The translations under genes and the position numbers were made by a program. A stretch of DNA of 64,000 bases, taken from NCBI RefSeq assembly GCF_026626745.1, contig NZ_JAPNJW010000002.1:4674151-4738150 (forward strand). The letters are read 5' to 3'. Below, in pieces: positions 1 through 8,537 of the stretch. This DNA comes from Nannocystis sp. RBIL2. GTDB taxonomy: Bacteria > Myxococcota_A > Polyangia > Nannocystales > Nannocystaceae. Numbering within the stretch: position 1 is the stretch's first letter; every line of letters begins with the position of its first letter. The notes under the pieces were generated by a model. It ran no database searches and was not told the origin of the DNA. It saw nothing but the letters and a program-made list of their open reading frames with translations.

Positions 1-2
1 AG

Positions 3-701
3 CTCGACAACCTGAGCGACAGAGCTTGCGCGGCCGGGAGTCATTGCGAGGACTCCGTCTGCGTGGCCGACCTCGGCGTCGGCGCGCCGTGCGGCGATCT
101 GGACGTGCACGCCTGCGGCGACGGGGCGTGCGTGTGCGCCGATCTCGATAATTGCGATGATCCGGCCGCTTTCGCCTGCGGGCCCGCGCCCGGGGCGGGT
201 GAGCCGTGCTCGACCGCCTTCGATTGCACCGATGGTCTCTATTGCGACTTCGACGCCGGTGGCCGCTGCGCCGCGCGCGGGGGGCCAGGCGAGGCGTGCA
301 ACGATTCGTTCGGCGCCTGCCTCCATTCGCTCGTGTGCGCGGACGGGACGTGCGTCGACGAACAGGAGAGCGTCTCCGACGTGCCCTTGTTCGAGGAGGG
401 CGAGAGCTGCATCGGCGGCGGCTCCTGCCCGCTCGGCACGGCGTGCACTTGCGACGACGCGGACTGCCTCGACAAGCACTGCGTGCCTGCGCCCGGCCTC
501 GGGGAGAGCTGCGAAGCGCAGGACCTCGACGGCCACGCCTGCTCCGAAGGCCTGTGCGACATCATCGCCAGCCACACCTGCGTGCTCCCGGGCGCCGCGG
601 GGGAGACCTGCCCCGTGGACGGCTTGACCTTCGCCTGCGCCTCGCTCCTCTGCCTCGAGGGCCAGTGCGCATCCGCGGAGCAGACGCTCTGCCAGGAGTG
701 A
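3..701 (+). CDS. Cys-rich secreted protein, N-terminus outside window
   Basis: The frame is open from the left edge (Leu-Asp-Asn-Leu... with no start needed) to the TGA at 699-701, so the gene begins upstream of the window. A GTG at 63 could be read as a start, but the residues before it already have the same Cys-rich character. The visible part carries repeated modules of the type GEPC...C...LYC...C and GESC...C...C, spaced by Ala/Gly/Pro. These resemble the small disulphide-rich repeats common in exported myxobacterial proteins. No catalytic motif is visible, and the Cys content implies a periplasmic or surface location. A structural or adhesive role is inference. Confidence 0.7.
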   Translation, partial: LDNLSDRACAAGSHCEDSVCVADLGVGAPCGDLDVHACGDGACVCADLDNCDDPAAFACGPAPGAGEPCSTAFDCTDGLYCDFDAGGRCAARGGPGEACNDSFGACLHSLVCADGTCVDEQESVSDVPLFEEGESCIGGGSCPLGTACTCDDADCLDKHCVPAPGLGESCEAQDLDGHACSEGLCDIIASHTCVLPGAAGETCPVDGLTFACASLLCLEGQCASAEQTLCQE

Positions 702-943
702 CGCTTGTTCGGCCGCGGTCCGCGGGGCCCTGAGCCTCGCGGCCGCGCCCGTGCGAGGGCCTTTGCGGGGGCCCGATCGAACGCCGGCGACCGACACCGG
801 GCGCTTCGGCGACGTGGCCGCCGGCGTCGCGGGCCATGACGATGACCCCGGCGGACTTCGGCGTGCTCGTGGCGCGGCTTCCCGCAGCCGGGGGTCGCTG
901 CTAGTCTCTCCGCTCGCAGGCCGCGGCGGCGAGGACAGCCATC

Positions 944-1870
944 ATGCAAGACCGGCTTCGTCACGACCGTGATCGCGCCCGTGCCGCCCACGCAGGACGG
1001 GCCGATGCTTCGACCTGGGATGATACTCAGTCCGTCGCGTCCGGCCCGCGATCGGCGATCTCGCGACACCTGGGCCTCCTCGTCCTCACCGCCGCCTGCG
1101 CGCAGCATGCACCTGTCCCCGAGGACATCCAGCGCCCCACGGCCGTGAGTGAGCGCCCTGTCCGCGCAGATTCATCCGATGTCCCCGAGGACATCCATGC
1201 CCCATCCGCGACTGACTCCGCGGACTCATCCCATATCCAAAAAAACAGTTCTCTCCCACTCGATCAACCTGTCCCCGCGGACATCTCGCCCCGCCTCGCC
1301 CCCCCGCCACCTGGCCTCGTCGACCTGCGCGCCGAGCTGCCCGGCGCCTGCTTCGACGTCCGCTACGCCACCGCCGACAACTTCACCGGCGCCGTCCTCC
1401 CGGGCTACGCCGCCGCGGGCGCGTGGCTGCGGCCGCGTCCCGCCGGCGCGCTCGCGCGGGTCCAGGCCGCGGTGAGCGCGGAGGGCCTCACCCTCCTCGT
1501 GTACGACGCCTATCGGCCCGCGCGGGCCAGCCTCGCCATGGTCGAGTGGGCCGAGCGCAGCGGCCGGCGGCAGCTCGTCGACGCCGGTTACATCGCCCGG
1601 CGCTCCGGCCACAACCGCGGCGACACCCTCGACCTCACCCTCGCCCGGCCCGGCACCTGCGAGCCGCTCGACATGGGCACCGCCTGGGACCACTTCGGCC
1701 CCGAGAGCCACTACGCGCGGGCCGGCGGCGACGCCCTCGCGCATCGCCGGCAGCTGCGTCGAGCCATGCAGGCCCAGGGCTTCACCCCGTACGACAAGGA
1801 ATGGTGGCACTTCACCTTCCACGATCCCGACGCCGCCGCGCTCGACATCCCGTACCAGCCAGCTCCCTGA
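944..1870 (+). CDS. VanX-like D-Ala-D-Ala dipeptidase (M15), probable lipoprotein
   Basis: The C-terminal half (about residues 125-305) is a peptidase of the M15/VanX family, zinc enzymes that cleave D-alanyl-D-alanine and related peptidoglycan dipeptides. Visible signature residues are YDAYRPA around Arg191, the zinc-binding SGHNRGDTLD (His223, Asp230), and KEWWHF with the catalytic Glu286 and zinc ligand His289. The N-terminus has a hydrophobic stretch ending in LTAAC (Cys52), a good lipobox, so the enzyme is probably an outer-membrane or periplasmic lipoprotein rather than cytoplasmic like classical VanX. Residues 53-120 form a Pro/Ser/Asp linker containing V-P-E/A-D-I three times, each encoded by a small GTCC-GGAC hairpin. 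About 40 residues precede the hydrophobic segment, so the true start may be later, but no better in-frame ATG or GTG is seen. Confidence 0.82.
   Translation: MQDRLRHDRDRARAAHAGRADASTWDDTQSVASGPRSAISRHLGLLVLTAACAQHAPVPEDIQRPTAVSERPVRADSSDVPEDIHAPSATDSADSSHIQKNSSLPLDQPVPADISPRLAPPPPGLVDLRAELPGACFDVRYATADNFTGAVLPGYAAAGAWLRPRPAGALARVQAAVSAEGLTLLVYDAYRPARASLAMVEWAERSGRRQLVDAGYIARRSGHNRGDTLDLTLARPGTCEPLDMGTAWDHFGPESHYARAGGDALAHRRQLRRAMQAQGFTPYDKEWWHFTFHDPDAAALDIPYQPAP
1114..1283. repeat. Three in-frame GTCC-GGAC hairpins in the VanX-like linker
   Basis: Three copies of the same short inverted repeat lie inside the coding region. At 1114-1127 TGTCC pairs with GGACA. At 1178-1195 GATGTCC pairs perfectly with GGACATC over 7 bp. 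At 1270-1283 TGTCC pairs with GGACA again. The loops are CCGA, CCGA and CCGC. All three are read in the same frame and give Val-Pro-Glu/Ala-Asp-Ile. They match the palindrome family found in many gene ends of this window. Confidence 0.7.
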
Positions 1871-2060
1871 TCTTTTGCGCCAGCGCCCGCGCCCGGCCCG
1901 ATCTCCCGCGAACCGACACGAATCCTCCCCCTCGCGGGTCGCCCCGCGCGACGAACCTCGTTCTCCCGCGCTCGCTCGTCACTCTTCCCCCACTCGCAGA
2001 CATCGACCCCCGGTTTGACAGCTCGGGGGCGCGCTGGGAGCATCGCCGGCGGAGGTCCGA

Positions 2061-2489
2061 ATGCGCCCACTGCTGTCTGTTTCACTCCCCGCGCTCGCGC
2101 TCGCGGGCGTCGCCCTCACTGCCGGCGAGGCCCAAGCCGGCAAGGGCATCGTCCTTATCACCCACGGCGAGAGCGTCCTGCATTATGACGACCTCACCGG
2201 CGACGCCAAGAAGTTCGCCGACGAGACCACCGGCCACGAGGTGAAGGTCGGCTATCTCTACAGTCACTTCGGCGTGTTCTGGCTCGACCTGTGGACCTGG
2301 GACGGCAAGTATTGCCTCTACCACGGCGACGACGTGTGGGAGCTGACCCCGGAGGACGCCGCCGGCCTGCTCGGCGTCAAGGTCGACGACCTCGGCAAGC
2401 CGCTGCTCTACCGCGTCCCCCTGGGCATCCTGATCCTGCTCGGCCTCGGCGTCGGCTTCGGCCTGTGGCGCCGCTTCAGCCGCGATTAA
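2061..2489 (+). CDS. Small exported protein with C-terminal membrane anchor
   Basis: This 142-residue protein starts at an ATG 5 bases after a GGAGG ribosome-binding site. It has a signal peptide (about residues 1-26, ending AEAQAG-like), a polar 90-residue region rich in Trp, Tyr and Asp, and one membrane helix near the C-terminus (about 117-135, LGILILLGLGVGFGLW) followed by Arg-Arg. The topology suggests a small domain on the outer face of the inner membrane. I do not recognise the family. It is convergent with the DUF4328 gene, sharing one terminator hairpin. Confidence 0.7.
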   Translation: MRPLLSVSLPALALAGVALTAGEAQAGKGIVLITHGESVLHYDDLTGDAKKFADETTGHEVKVGYLYSHFGVFWLDLWTWDGKYCLYHGDDVWELTPEDAAGLLGVKVDDLGKPLLYRVPLGILILLGLGVGFGLWRRFSRD

Positions 2490-2499
2490 TCGCACCCGC

Positions 2500-2529
2500 G
2501 TCGGGCTCGCCGAATGGCGCGAGCCCGAC
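2500..2529. terminator. Bidirectional hairpin between convergent genes
   Basis: GTCGGGCTCGC (2500-2510) and GCGAGCCCGAC (2519-2529) form a perfect 11-bp stem with an 8-base loop. It lies between the stop codons of the genes ending at 2489 (+) and 2549 (-), so it can serve both. No long T-tract is present. Confidence 0.7.
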
Positions 2530-2548
2530 TGCACTCATTCGCATACGA

Positions 2549-3739
2549 TCACATCTTGGCGCGCATCGTCCGCACCAGGTGCCACAAGATCCCGTAGGCC
2601 GCGAGCACCACCACGAGCCCGCCGATGCCCGAGCTCGTCATGATGTAGAAGTCGGCCGCCGGCTCCGGCAAGTGGAACCCGCCGCCCGCCGGGAATGACA
2701 TGTACCAGTCGCTGCCGTCCGCGCGGCTGAGCTGCGCCCGCATCCCGCGCATCATCTCGTTGGCGATCTGGATCAGCCACGCCACCCACCACACCAGCAC
2801 CATCAGGCCCGCGCCGGCCCCGACCACGGCCTTGTAGGCCCCGCGCACGATCAGCGGCGGCATGAAGAAGTTGGCCACCGGGATGATCCACCCGGCCACC
2901 GCCATCCCCGGCCCGAACGGCGTCTTGCCGCGCTTCGCCGCGTACACCTTGTACAAGAACACCAGCAGGGCGACCCCGATCACCAGCGACAGCAGCGTGT
3001 AGAGCGGAACCACCGCCGGCCACAGCTGATGGCTCAGCGACGGCACCGTGTACGCCAGCGCGAACATCACCAGCGGCAGGCCGAAGCGCACCAGCAGCAA
3101 CGCCTCGAGCAGCGTGCCGGGCTTCGGCCCCGCCGCCTCCGGCAGGCGCCGGATCGTCGACCGCCCCGCGCTCGTCCGCGCCGCGCCGGCGGCCACGAAC
3201 GCCGCCGCGGTCACCGGCTCGAGGCTGCTCTCGAGGCCCGCCAGCGAGACATTGAGGATCTTCTCGAGCTGGGTCTTGAACGCCTGCAGGTCGAGGCCCT
3301 CGTGGAACCCGTAGTTGCTGCGGCTGCCGTCGGGCCGCGTCTCCGCCAGCACCGCCTCCTTCGCGTGCACCTGCCCGGTGGCGAGGTCGGCGCAGCGCTC
3401 GTAGAAGAACACGCTCGGCGCGCCCGCCCGCCGCACCAGCGCCAGGAACATCGCCTCGTTGGCGTTGAGCGCCGGCGGCATCGACACCACCACGACCTCG
3501 ACGTCGCCCGACTTCACGTGGCCGACCACGTCGAGCTTCGCCATCTCGAGCCCGCCCGGCGCCAGCCCCACGTGCGGCAGCGCCTCGGCCAGGCCCTTGC
3601 CCGACTCGGTCCACAGGAAGAACAGGAACGCCTCGCGCTGCGGCCCGGTCAGCTCGGCGAACATGCGGTCGGGCGCGCGGAACGTCTCCGCCGGGATGAC
3701 TTTCTTGGCGAACGAGAAGTGGTGCTGGCGTGCGGACAT
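2549..3739 (-). CDS. DUF4328-type membrane protein with soluble N-terminal region
   Basis: A 396-residue protein. The N-terminal 200 residues are soluble with alternating hydrophobic strands (for example DVEVVVVSMPP) and have no motif I can name. The C-terminal half has five or so hydrophobic segments and the pattern GPGMAVAGWIIPVANFFMP, matching DUF4328 (a P-G...GW-x-IP-xxN-xxxP signature in multi-pass proteins of unknown function). It starts 9 bases after the stop of the VWA lipoprotein gene, so the two are almost certainly co-transcribed. A link between the membrane and the secreted VWA protein is inferred only from this order. Confidence 0.72.
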   Translation of the reverse strand: MSARQHHFSFAKKVIPAETFRAPDRMFAELTGPQREAFLFFLWTESGKGLAEALPHVGLAPGGLEMAKLDVVGHVKSGDVEVVVVSMPPALNANEAMFLALVRRAGAPSVFFYERCADLATGQVHAKEAVLAETRPDGSRSNYGFHEGLDLQAFKTQLEKILNVSLAGLESSLEPVTAAAFVAAGAARTSAGRSTIRRLPEAAGPKPGTLLEALLLVRFGLPLVMFALAYTVPSLSHQLWPAVVPLYTLLSLVIGVALLVFLYKVYAAKRGKTPFGPGMAVAGWIIPVANFFMPPLIVRGAYKAVVGAGAGLMVLVWWVAWLIQIANEMMRGMRAQLSRADGSDWYMSFPAGGGFHLPEPAADFYIMTSSGIGGLVVVLAAYGILWHLVRTMRAKM

Positions 3740-3748
3740 GCGGAGCTC

Positions 3749-5065
3749 TCAGGGCTGGGCGATGGTGGCGAGGAGCGCGGAGTAGTCGTCTTGGCAGATC
3801 GAATGGAACTCGAGCGGCCCGAGGCTGGCGCCGACCTCGAGCATGCGCACCGGCGGCCGGGCGACCTGCGGGAAGTCGGGGTCCTGCGGGTTCGCCAGCA
3901 CGCAGCCGGGGCCGATGCCGAACAGCTCCTGATCGGCGGGATCGGGGTCGTCCTCGAACACCAGCGGCACATCGCCGGTCTCGAAGCCGACCGGCACGCC
4001 GGCGATCGCCAGCAGCCGCACCCGCGCCCCGCCGGTCTTGCTCGCCTGAATGTCGGCGAGCAAGCCGGTATAGCGCGACACCGGCCACAGCACCGCGTCG
4101 TCGTCGGCGACGTGGGGCTCGCCCTCGATGTCGTGGTTGGTCGCCGGGCACGCCGTGTACGTCGGCGCCCCGCCCTCGCACCGGACCCCCGCGTTGAAGC
4201 ACACCGCACTGGTCGCGTCCGGGCGGTCCTGGTTCTCCCAGAAGATCTTGTTGTCCTGGAAGATGGACTTGAACGCCGGGTTGTAGCTGCAATCGACCTC
4301 GTCGGTCAGGAGCACAACCACCAGGTCGGCCTCCGGCCGCAAGAACCCGTACTCCGGCTGGTTCGCGTCCATCGACCGGACCAGGGCCATACGCATGCTC
4401 TCGAGCTGCGACTCGAAGCCGCAACCATTCACCCCCCGCGGCAGCGCGCACTGCAGCGCCTGCACCAGGCTCAGGCCCTCGTCGGCGAGGTTGGTGACGC
4501 CGCCGGTGCGCTCGAACCACGGCCGCACCTCCGGCTCGGGCTCCAGGCTCGTCGGCGTCGGCACGAGGTCGAACGCCCCGCGGTCGCACACGTCGGTGCA
4601 CGCGTACGAAAAATCTTCCATGTTGAACGAGAACTCGCCCTTCGCGACCCGTTCGATGCAGCTGAGAGTCGCCATCGCCCCGTTCTCCGGCGTCGTCTGG
4701 GCCGACGGGCAGCGCGGATTGCCGGCGTCGGTCGTGGTGACGCCGATTCGCAGGTCGCGCTCGGTGTTCACCAGCGCGGCGATGTTCTTGGCCAGCCGCG
4801 CCTGCTCGTCCGCCATCGAGCCGGAGTTGTCGATCACGAACAGCACGTCGATCGCATTCGTCCCCGACGGCCCGCCCGTCGTCGTCGGCTCACCCGTCGT
4901 CGCGCTCGTCGTCGGCTCGTCGCCCGAGTCGTCCGGCTCACCCGAGGGCCCGTACGTCGGGCCTTGAGTCTGACCGGCGCTGACCGTCAGCTCGTCGAGG
5001 ATGCTGCCCTTGCCGCCGCAGCCGGCCACGGCCAGCGCGAGGGCCCACGTCACCGGCGTTCGCAC
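3749..5065 (-). CDS. VWA-domain lipoprotein
   Basis: This 438-residue protein has a short signal peptide ending in LAVAGC (Cys16 lipobox). A Thr/Ser/Gly/Pro linker follows (about 25-68), then a von Willebrand factor A fold beginning VLFVIDNSGSMADEQ, whose D-x-S-x-S is the metal-ion-dependent adhesion site. Further acidic strand ends (VVVLLTDEVDCS) and several Cys fit an exported VWA domain. Such proteins bind protein partners through the metal site, and the ligand here is unknown. The start is GTG and I see no strong ribosome-binding site. The gene lies in a minus-strand run with the SGNH and MBOAT genes, 63 bases downstream of the former. Confidence 0.82.
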   Translation of the reverse strand: MRTPVTWALALAVAGCGGKGSILDELTVSAGQTQGPTYGPSGEPDDSGDEPTTSATTGEPTTTGGPSGTNAIDVLFVIDNSGSMADEQARLAKNIAALVNTERDLRIGVTTTDAGNPRCPSAQTTPENGAMATLSCIERVAKGEFSFNMEDFSYACTDVCDRGAFDLVPTPTSLEPEPEVRPWFERTGGVTNLADEGLSLVQALQCALPRGVNGCGFESQLESMRMALVRSMDANQPEYGFLRPEADLVVVLLTDEVDCSYNPAFKSIFQDNKIFWENQDRPDATSAVCFNAGVRCEGGAPTYTACPATNHDIEGEPHVADDDAVLWPVSRYTGLLADIQASKTGGARVRLLAIAGVPVGFETGDVPLVFEDDPDPADQELFGIGPGCVLANPQDPDFPQVARPPVRMLEVGASLGPLEFHSICQDDYSALLATIAQP

Positions 5066-5128
5066 GCCGCGACTGTACCAAGCTTCGCCAGGAGCCGCGG
5101 GCGCGATTTCGCGCCGCTCTCGTCTTCG

Positions 5129-6871
5129 TCAATCCCCGGTCAGCGCCTTGACCGGCGTTCCTGCGACGCGCTTGCGATAATCGACGTACCCCTGCATCAG
5201 CGAGCGGTACAACATGGCGCCGACCACCTTGTGGCCGTGATGGGTCAGGTGCGACAGATCGCCGGCGCCGAGGGCCGGTGACGAGCGGACCCACCGGCCC
5301 ATCGAGCCCGCGCCGCCCATCGCCTCGTAGGTGTCGAAGAAGGCGCAGCCCTCGGTCTCGGCCACCTCGCGCTGGGCCTGGACCAGCTTCGTCACGATCG
5401 GCCGCGTCACGATCTTGCCCGAGCCGTCGCGCTCGCCGTGGTCGAGCGGCGCCATCACCAGGCACGGCAGCTGCGGGTCGGCCTTGCGGAACAGCTGGAT
5501 CACCGCCGAGTACTCCGCCTTGTACTTCTCCATCGAGCCCTGAGTGTTCATGTCGTTGCCGCCGAACATGAGCACCAGCAGGTCGGGGTCGCGGCGCTGG
5601 ATCTGGCGCTGCAGGTGCTCCGCGTCGAAGTTGAGCAGGCGGCGGGTGAGCGCGCCGATCTGGCTCATCTCGTCGTAGACCACCCCCGGCACCGTGCGCT
5701 CCATCGCCACCCCGTAGGCGCGGACCTTGCCGCCGCCGGCCGCGCGGACCGACAGGGTGTGTTCGCCGTCGTCGGTCTCGATCACGTGCCAGCGGTCCTC
5801 GAGCTGATCGGCCGCCGTCTCGAGCTCGACCGGCTCCTGATCGTCGAGCTTGAGCCGCAGCTTGCCGCCCTTCGGCAGGCCGGCGTACCACACCTCGTAG
5901 CGGGCCACCTTGCGGCCCATCGGCCCCTTTTGCGCCGTCGACAGCCGGATCTCCGCCCCGCCGGCCGATTCGAAGGTCGTCCCGCCGACCCCGTAATAGC
6001 CGTCCTTCTTGCAATCGAAGATGATGAAGCAATGTTGCCACTGGCTGCGCTCGTCGAAGCGCACGCCCTGGTGGCGGTAGCTCGCGTTGGGCTGGCCGAG
6101 CAGGTGGAAGCCGTGGCCGGCGTCGCCGAAGCGGGCCTGCAGCTTGCTGCGGATCGCCCCGGTGATCCCGTCGTTGCCGATCGCCGAATCACCGTAGTGC
6201 ATCGCCCGCGTCACCGCGCCCGGCAGGCCGAGCTGCGTGCGTGTCAGCGCCGCGTAGAAGCGGTCGAGCGCCTCGGGCCGCTCGAGCGGCACCTCGACCG
6301 GCAGCGCGTCGTCCTCGTGCGGGGCGAGCGGCGGCACCTTCTCGTCCTCCTGCACCGGCGTCGCGCGGACCTCGACCTCCTTGAACTCCTCGACCTCGGC
6401 CTTCTCGGCCTCCTCGCGGGCGACCGCGATCGCCTCCTTGACCTCCGCGTCGGCGACCTCGGCCTTCTGGCCCATCCCCAGCAGTTCGCGGCCGATCAGG
6501 TTCCAGAACGGCACGTACAGAAACTCGCCGGTGTCCGGGTCCGTCGCCAGCGTCCACGGCCGCACCAGGTGCAGGCAGCCGAGCCCCTCCGGCCCGGCCG
6601 CCGCAGTGACGCAGGCCGCCAGCGACGCCGCCACCGAGCTCTCCTGCGTCTCCGCGGTCTCCGCCACCTCTGCGGCCGGCGGCGCCGGCACTGCGTAGGT
6701 CAGCCCGATCGCCAGGCCCAGCCCGATCATCGCCCCGATCGCCTTGCGGAAGGTCCCGGGCGGATAGCTCGCGCCGTGCTCCTCGTCGCGCGTGAGGTCG
6801 ACCTTGACCTTGCGCTCCTCGCCGTCGAGGAGCCCCTCGTGTTCGTCCGCGGCCATGGCTCTGCTGGTCAC
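5129..6871 (-). CDS. Membrane-anchored SGNH/GDSL esterase, MBOAT partner
   Basis: A 580-residue protein with an acidic cytoplasmic N-terminus, one membrane helix (about residues 43-62), an acidic helical linker and a C-terminal SGNH hydrolase domain. Visible catalytic blocks are HYGDSAIG (block I Ser, about residue 225), GGND (block III, about 437) and DLSHLTHHGH (block V Asp/His, about 540). SGNH proteins encoded next to MBOAT proteins usually transfer acetyl or similar groups to extracytoplasmic polysaccharides. That is the likely job here, as the start lies 13 bases after the MBOAT stop. A second Met six residues in is an alternative start. The polysaccharide acceptor cannot be told from the sequence. 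Confidence 0.82.
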   Translation of the reverse strand: MTSRAMAADEHEGLLDGEERKVKVDLTRDEEHGASYPPGTFRKAIGAMIGLGLAIGLTYAVPAPPAAEVAETAETQESSVAASLAACVTAAAGPEGLGCLHLVRPWTLATDPDTGEFLYVPFWNLIGRELLGMGQKAEVADAEVKEAIAVAREEAEKAEVEEFKEVEVRATPVQEDEKVPPLAPHEDDALPVEVPLERPEALDRFYAALTRTQLGLPGAVTRAMHYGDSAIGNDGITGAIRSKLQARFGDAGHGFHLLGQPNASYRHQGVRFDERSQWQHCFIIFDCKKDGYYGVGGTTFESAGGAEIRLSTAQKGPMGRKVARYEVWYAGLPKGGKLRLKLDDQEPVELETAADQLEDRWHVIETDDGEHTLSVRAAGGGKVRAYGVAMERTVPGVVYDEMSQIGALTRRLLNFDAEHLQRQIQRRDPDLLVLMFGGNDMNTQGSMEKYKAEYSAVIQLFRKADPQLPCLVMAPLDHGERDGSGKIVTRPIVTKLVQAQREVAETEGCAFFDTYEAMGGAGSMGRWVRSSPALGAGDLSHLTHHGHKVVGAMLYRSLMQGYVDYRKRVAGTPVKALTGD

Positions 6872-6884
6872 CTTGTCATGCCCC

Positions 6885-8537
6885 TCAGAACTGGAAGTAG
6901 ATGTTGGCCCGCGGCCCGCTCGACAGCAGCAGGTGGATCGCCAGGCCCAGCGCCGCGAGCAGCAGCCCGATCAGCGGCCCCGGCAGGCGGCGGAACACCG
7001 CGTACGTCTCGCGGTCGGTCAGGCCCTTCGGCGTCAGCAGGTGGTAGCCGATCCCGAACAGCAGCACCGCCCACACCGCCGGCGTGATCAGGCCCTCGCG
7101 GATCCCGTGGGCGTCGAAGCGGAGCAGCCCCGCGATCATCTTGCGCGAGGTGTCGAGGTCGTCGGCGCGGAAGAACACCCGCGACAGCACCGTGAAGTGG
7201 AACGTCAGCAGCACGTGGAGCGCGGTGTTCCACGCGGTGCCCGTCTCCGGCAGGCGGGCCACGATCAGGAACATCAGCACCGCGAAGCCGGCCAGGCCCA
7301 GGCTCTCCGGCTGGCCGAGCTGCAGCACCCCGGTCGACAGGCCGTACACCGCGCCGAACAGCAGCAGCATGCCCGTGACCCACATCGCCCGCGTCTTCGC
7401 CGTCCCCGCCCCGCGTTTGCGCAGCCGGTTCCAGCGGTTGAACACCATCGCCAGCGCGTGGATGTTCGAGTACAGGATGAAGTTCCAGCTGGCCCCGTGC
7501 CACATGCCGACCAGGAACATGGTCAGCCACAGGTTGAAGTACACCCGCCCCGGCGAGCCCTTGCTGCCGCCGAGCGGGAAGAACACGTAGTCGCGCAGCC
7601 AGGTCGACAGCGTCATGTGCCAGCGGCGCCAGAACTCGCCGAGGTTCTTCGCCTGGTACGGCCGCTCGAAGTTCTCCGGCAGCACGAAGCCGAGCATCAG
7701 CGCCACGCCGATCGCGATGTCCGTGTAGCCGCTGAAGTCGGCGTACAGCTGCAGCGTGAACGCGTACAGCGACAGCAGGATCTCGAGCGACGTGTAGTTC
7801 TCCGGCGCGTTGAACACCGCGTCGGTGAACTGCGACGCGATCCAGTCGCCGAGGATCGCCTTCTTCGCCACGCCGATCATCACGCGGTACATCCCGCGCG
7901 TCATCGTCTCGGCCGACAGGCGCGGCGGGCGGTGCAGCTGCGGCAGGAACTCGTGCGCGCGCACGATCGGCCCGGCCACCAATTGCGGGAAGAACACCAC
8001 GAACAGCGCGAACTTGCGGAAGCTCGGCTCCGGCGTCAGCCGGCCGCGCCACACGTCGATCGTGTAGCTCAGCGTCTGGAACGTGTAGAAGCTGATGCCG
8101 ATCGGCAGCAGCAGCTCGAGGTGCGGCACCACCACCGACATCCCCAGCGCGTGGGCGACGTCGGAGAACACCCCGAGGAAGAAGTTGGTGTACTTGAAGT
8201 AGCCGAGCAGCCCGAGGTTGCCGACCAGGCTGACGCCGAGCCAGAAGTTGCGGACGCGGGCCGCGGCCGCCTTCGTCCGCGGCTCCTTGCTGTCGAAGGC
8301 CGCGCGCTGCTGCCAGATCTGGTGCGAGCACACGTAGTCGAGCACCGTCGACAGCAGCAGCAGCCCGACGAAGTACCACGGCGGCTGCAGCGGCTCCGTC
8401 TCGGGCCCCGCCATGTAGAAGAAATAGCTGGCCGCGATCAGGAACAGGACCCGCATCACCGGCACGTGCGACAGCCCCCACGAGATCAGCAGCACGGGGA
8501 CGATGAAGAGCAGAAAGTCGAAGCTGACGAAGAGCAT
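6885..8537 (-). CDS. MBOAT O-acyltransferase (AlgI/DltB-like)
   Basis: A multi-pass membrane O-acyltransferase of 550 residues with about ten hydrophobic segments. AlgI-type signatures are clear: LPIGISFYTFQTLSY, FFPQLVAGPI, RRWHMTLSTWLRDY, and GMWHGASWNF with the conserved active-site His. The family moves acyl groups from a cytoplasmic donor across the membrane for modification of alginate, cellulose, teichoic acid or other glycans. I start it at the ATG at 8537 because the protein then begins MLFVSFDFLLF, as family members do. The longer reading from 8627 only adds an Arg-rich tail. It is the first gene of a minus-strand run with the SGNH enzyme, VWA lipoprotein and DUF4328 protein. Confidence 0.88.
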   Translation of the reverse strand: MLFVSFDFLLFIVPVLLISWGLSHVPVMRVLFLIAASYFFYMAGPETEPLQPPWYFVGLLLLSTVLDYVCSHQIWQQRAAFDSKEPRTKAAAARVRNFWLGVSLVGNLGLLGYFKYTNFFLGVFSDVAHALGMSVVVPHLELLLPIGISFYTFQTLSYTIDVWRGRLTPEPSFRKFALFVVFFPQLVAGPIVRAHEFLPQLHRPPRLSAETMTRGMYRVMIGVAKKAILGDWIASQFTDAVFNAPENYTSLEILLSLYAFTLQLYADFSGYTDIAIGVALMLGFVLPENFERPYQAKNLGEFWRRWHMTLSTWLRDYVFFPLGGSKGSPGRVYFNLWLTMFLVGMWHGASWNFILYSNIHALAMVFNRWNRLRKRGAGTAKTRAMWVTGMLLLFGAVYGLSTGVLQLGQPESLGLAGFAVLMFLIVARLPETGTAWNTALHVLLTFHFTVLSRVFFRADDLDTSRKMIAGLLRFDAHGIREGLITPAVWAVLLFGIGYHLLTPKGLTDRETYAVFRRLPGPLIGLLLAALGLAIHLLLSSGPRANIYFQF

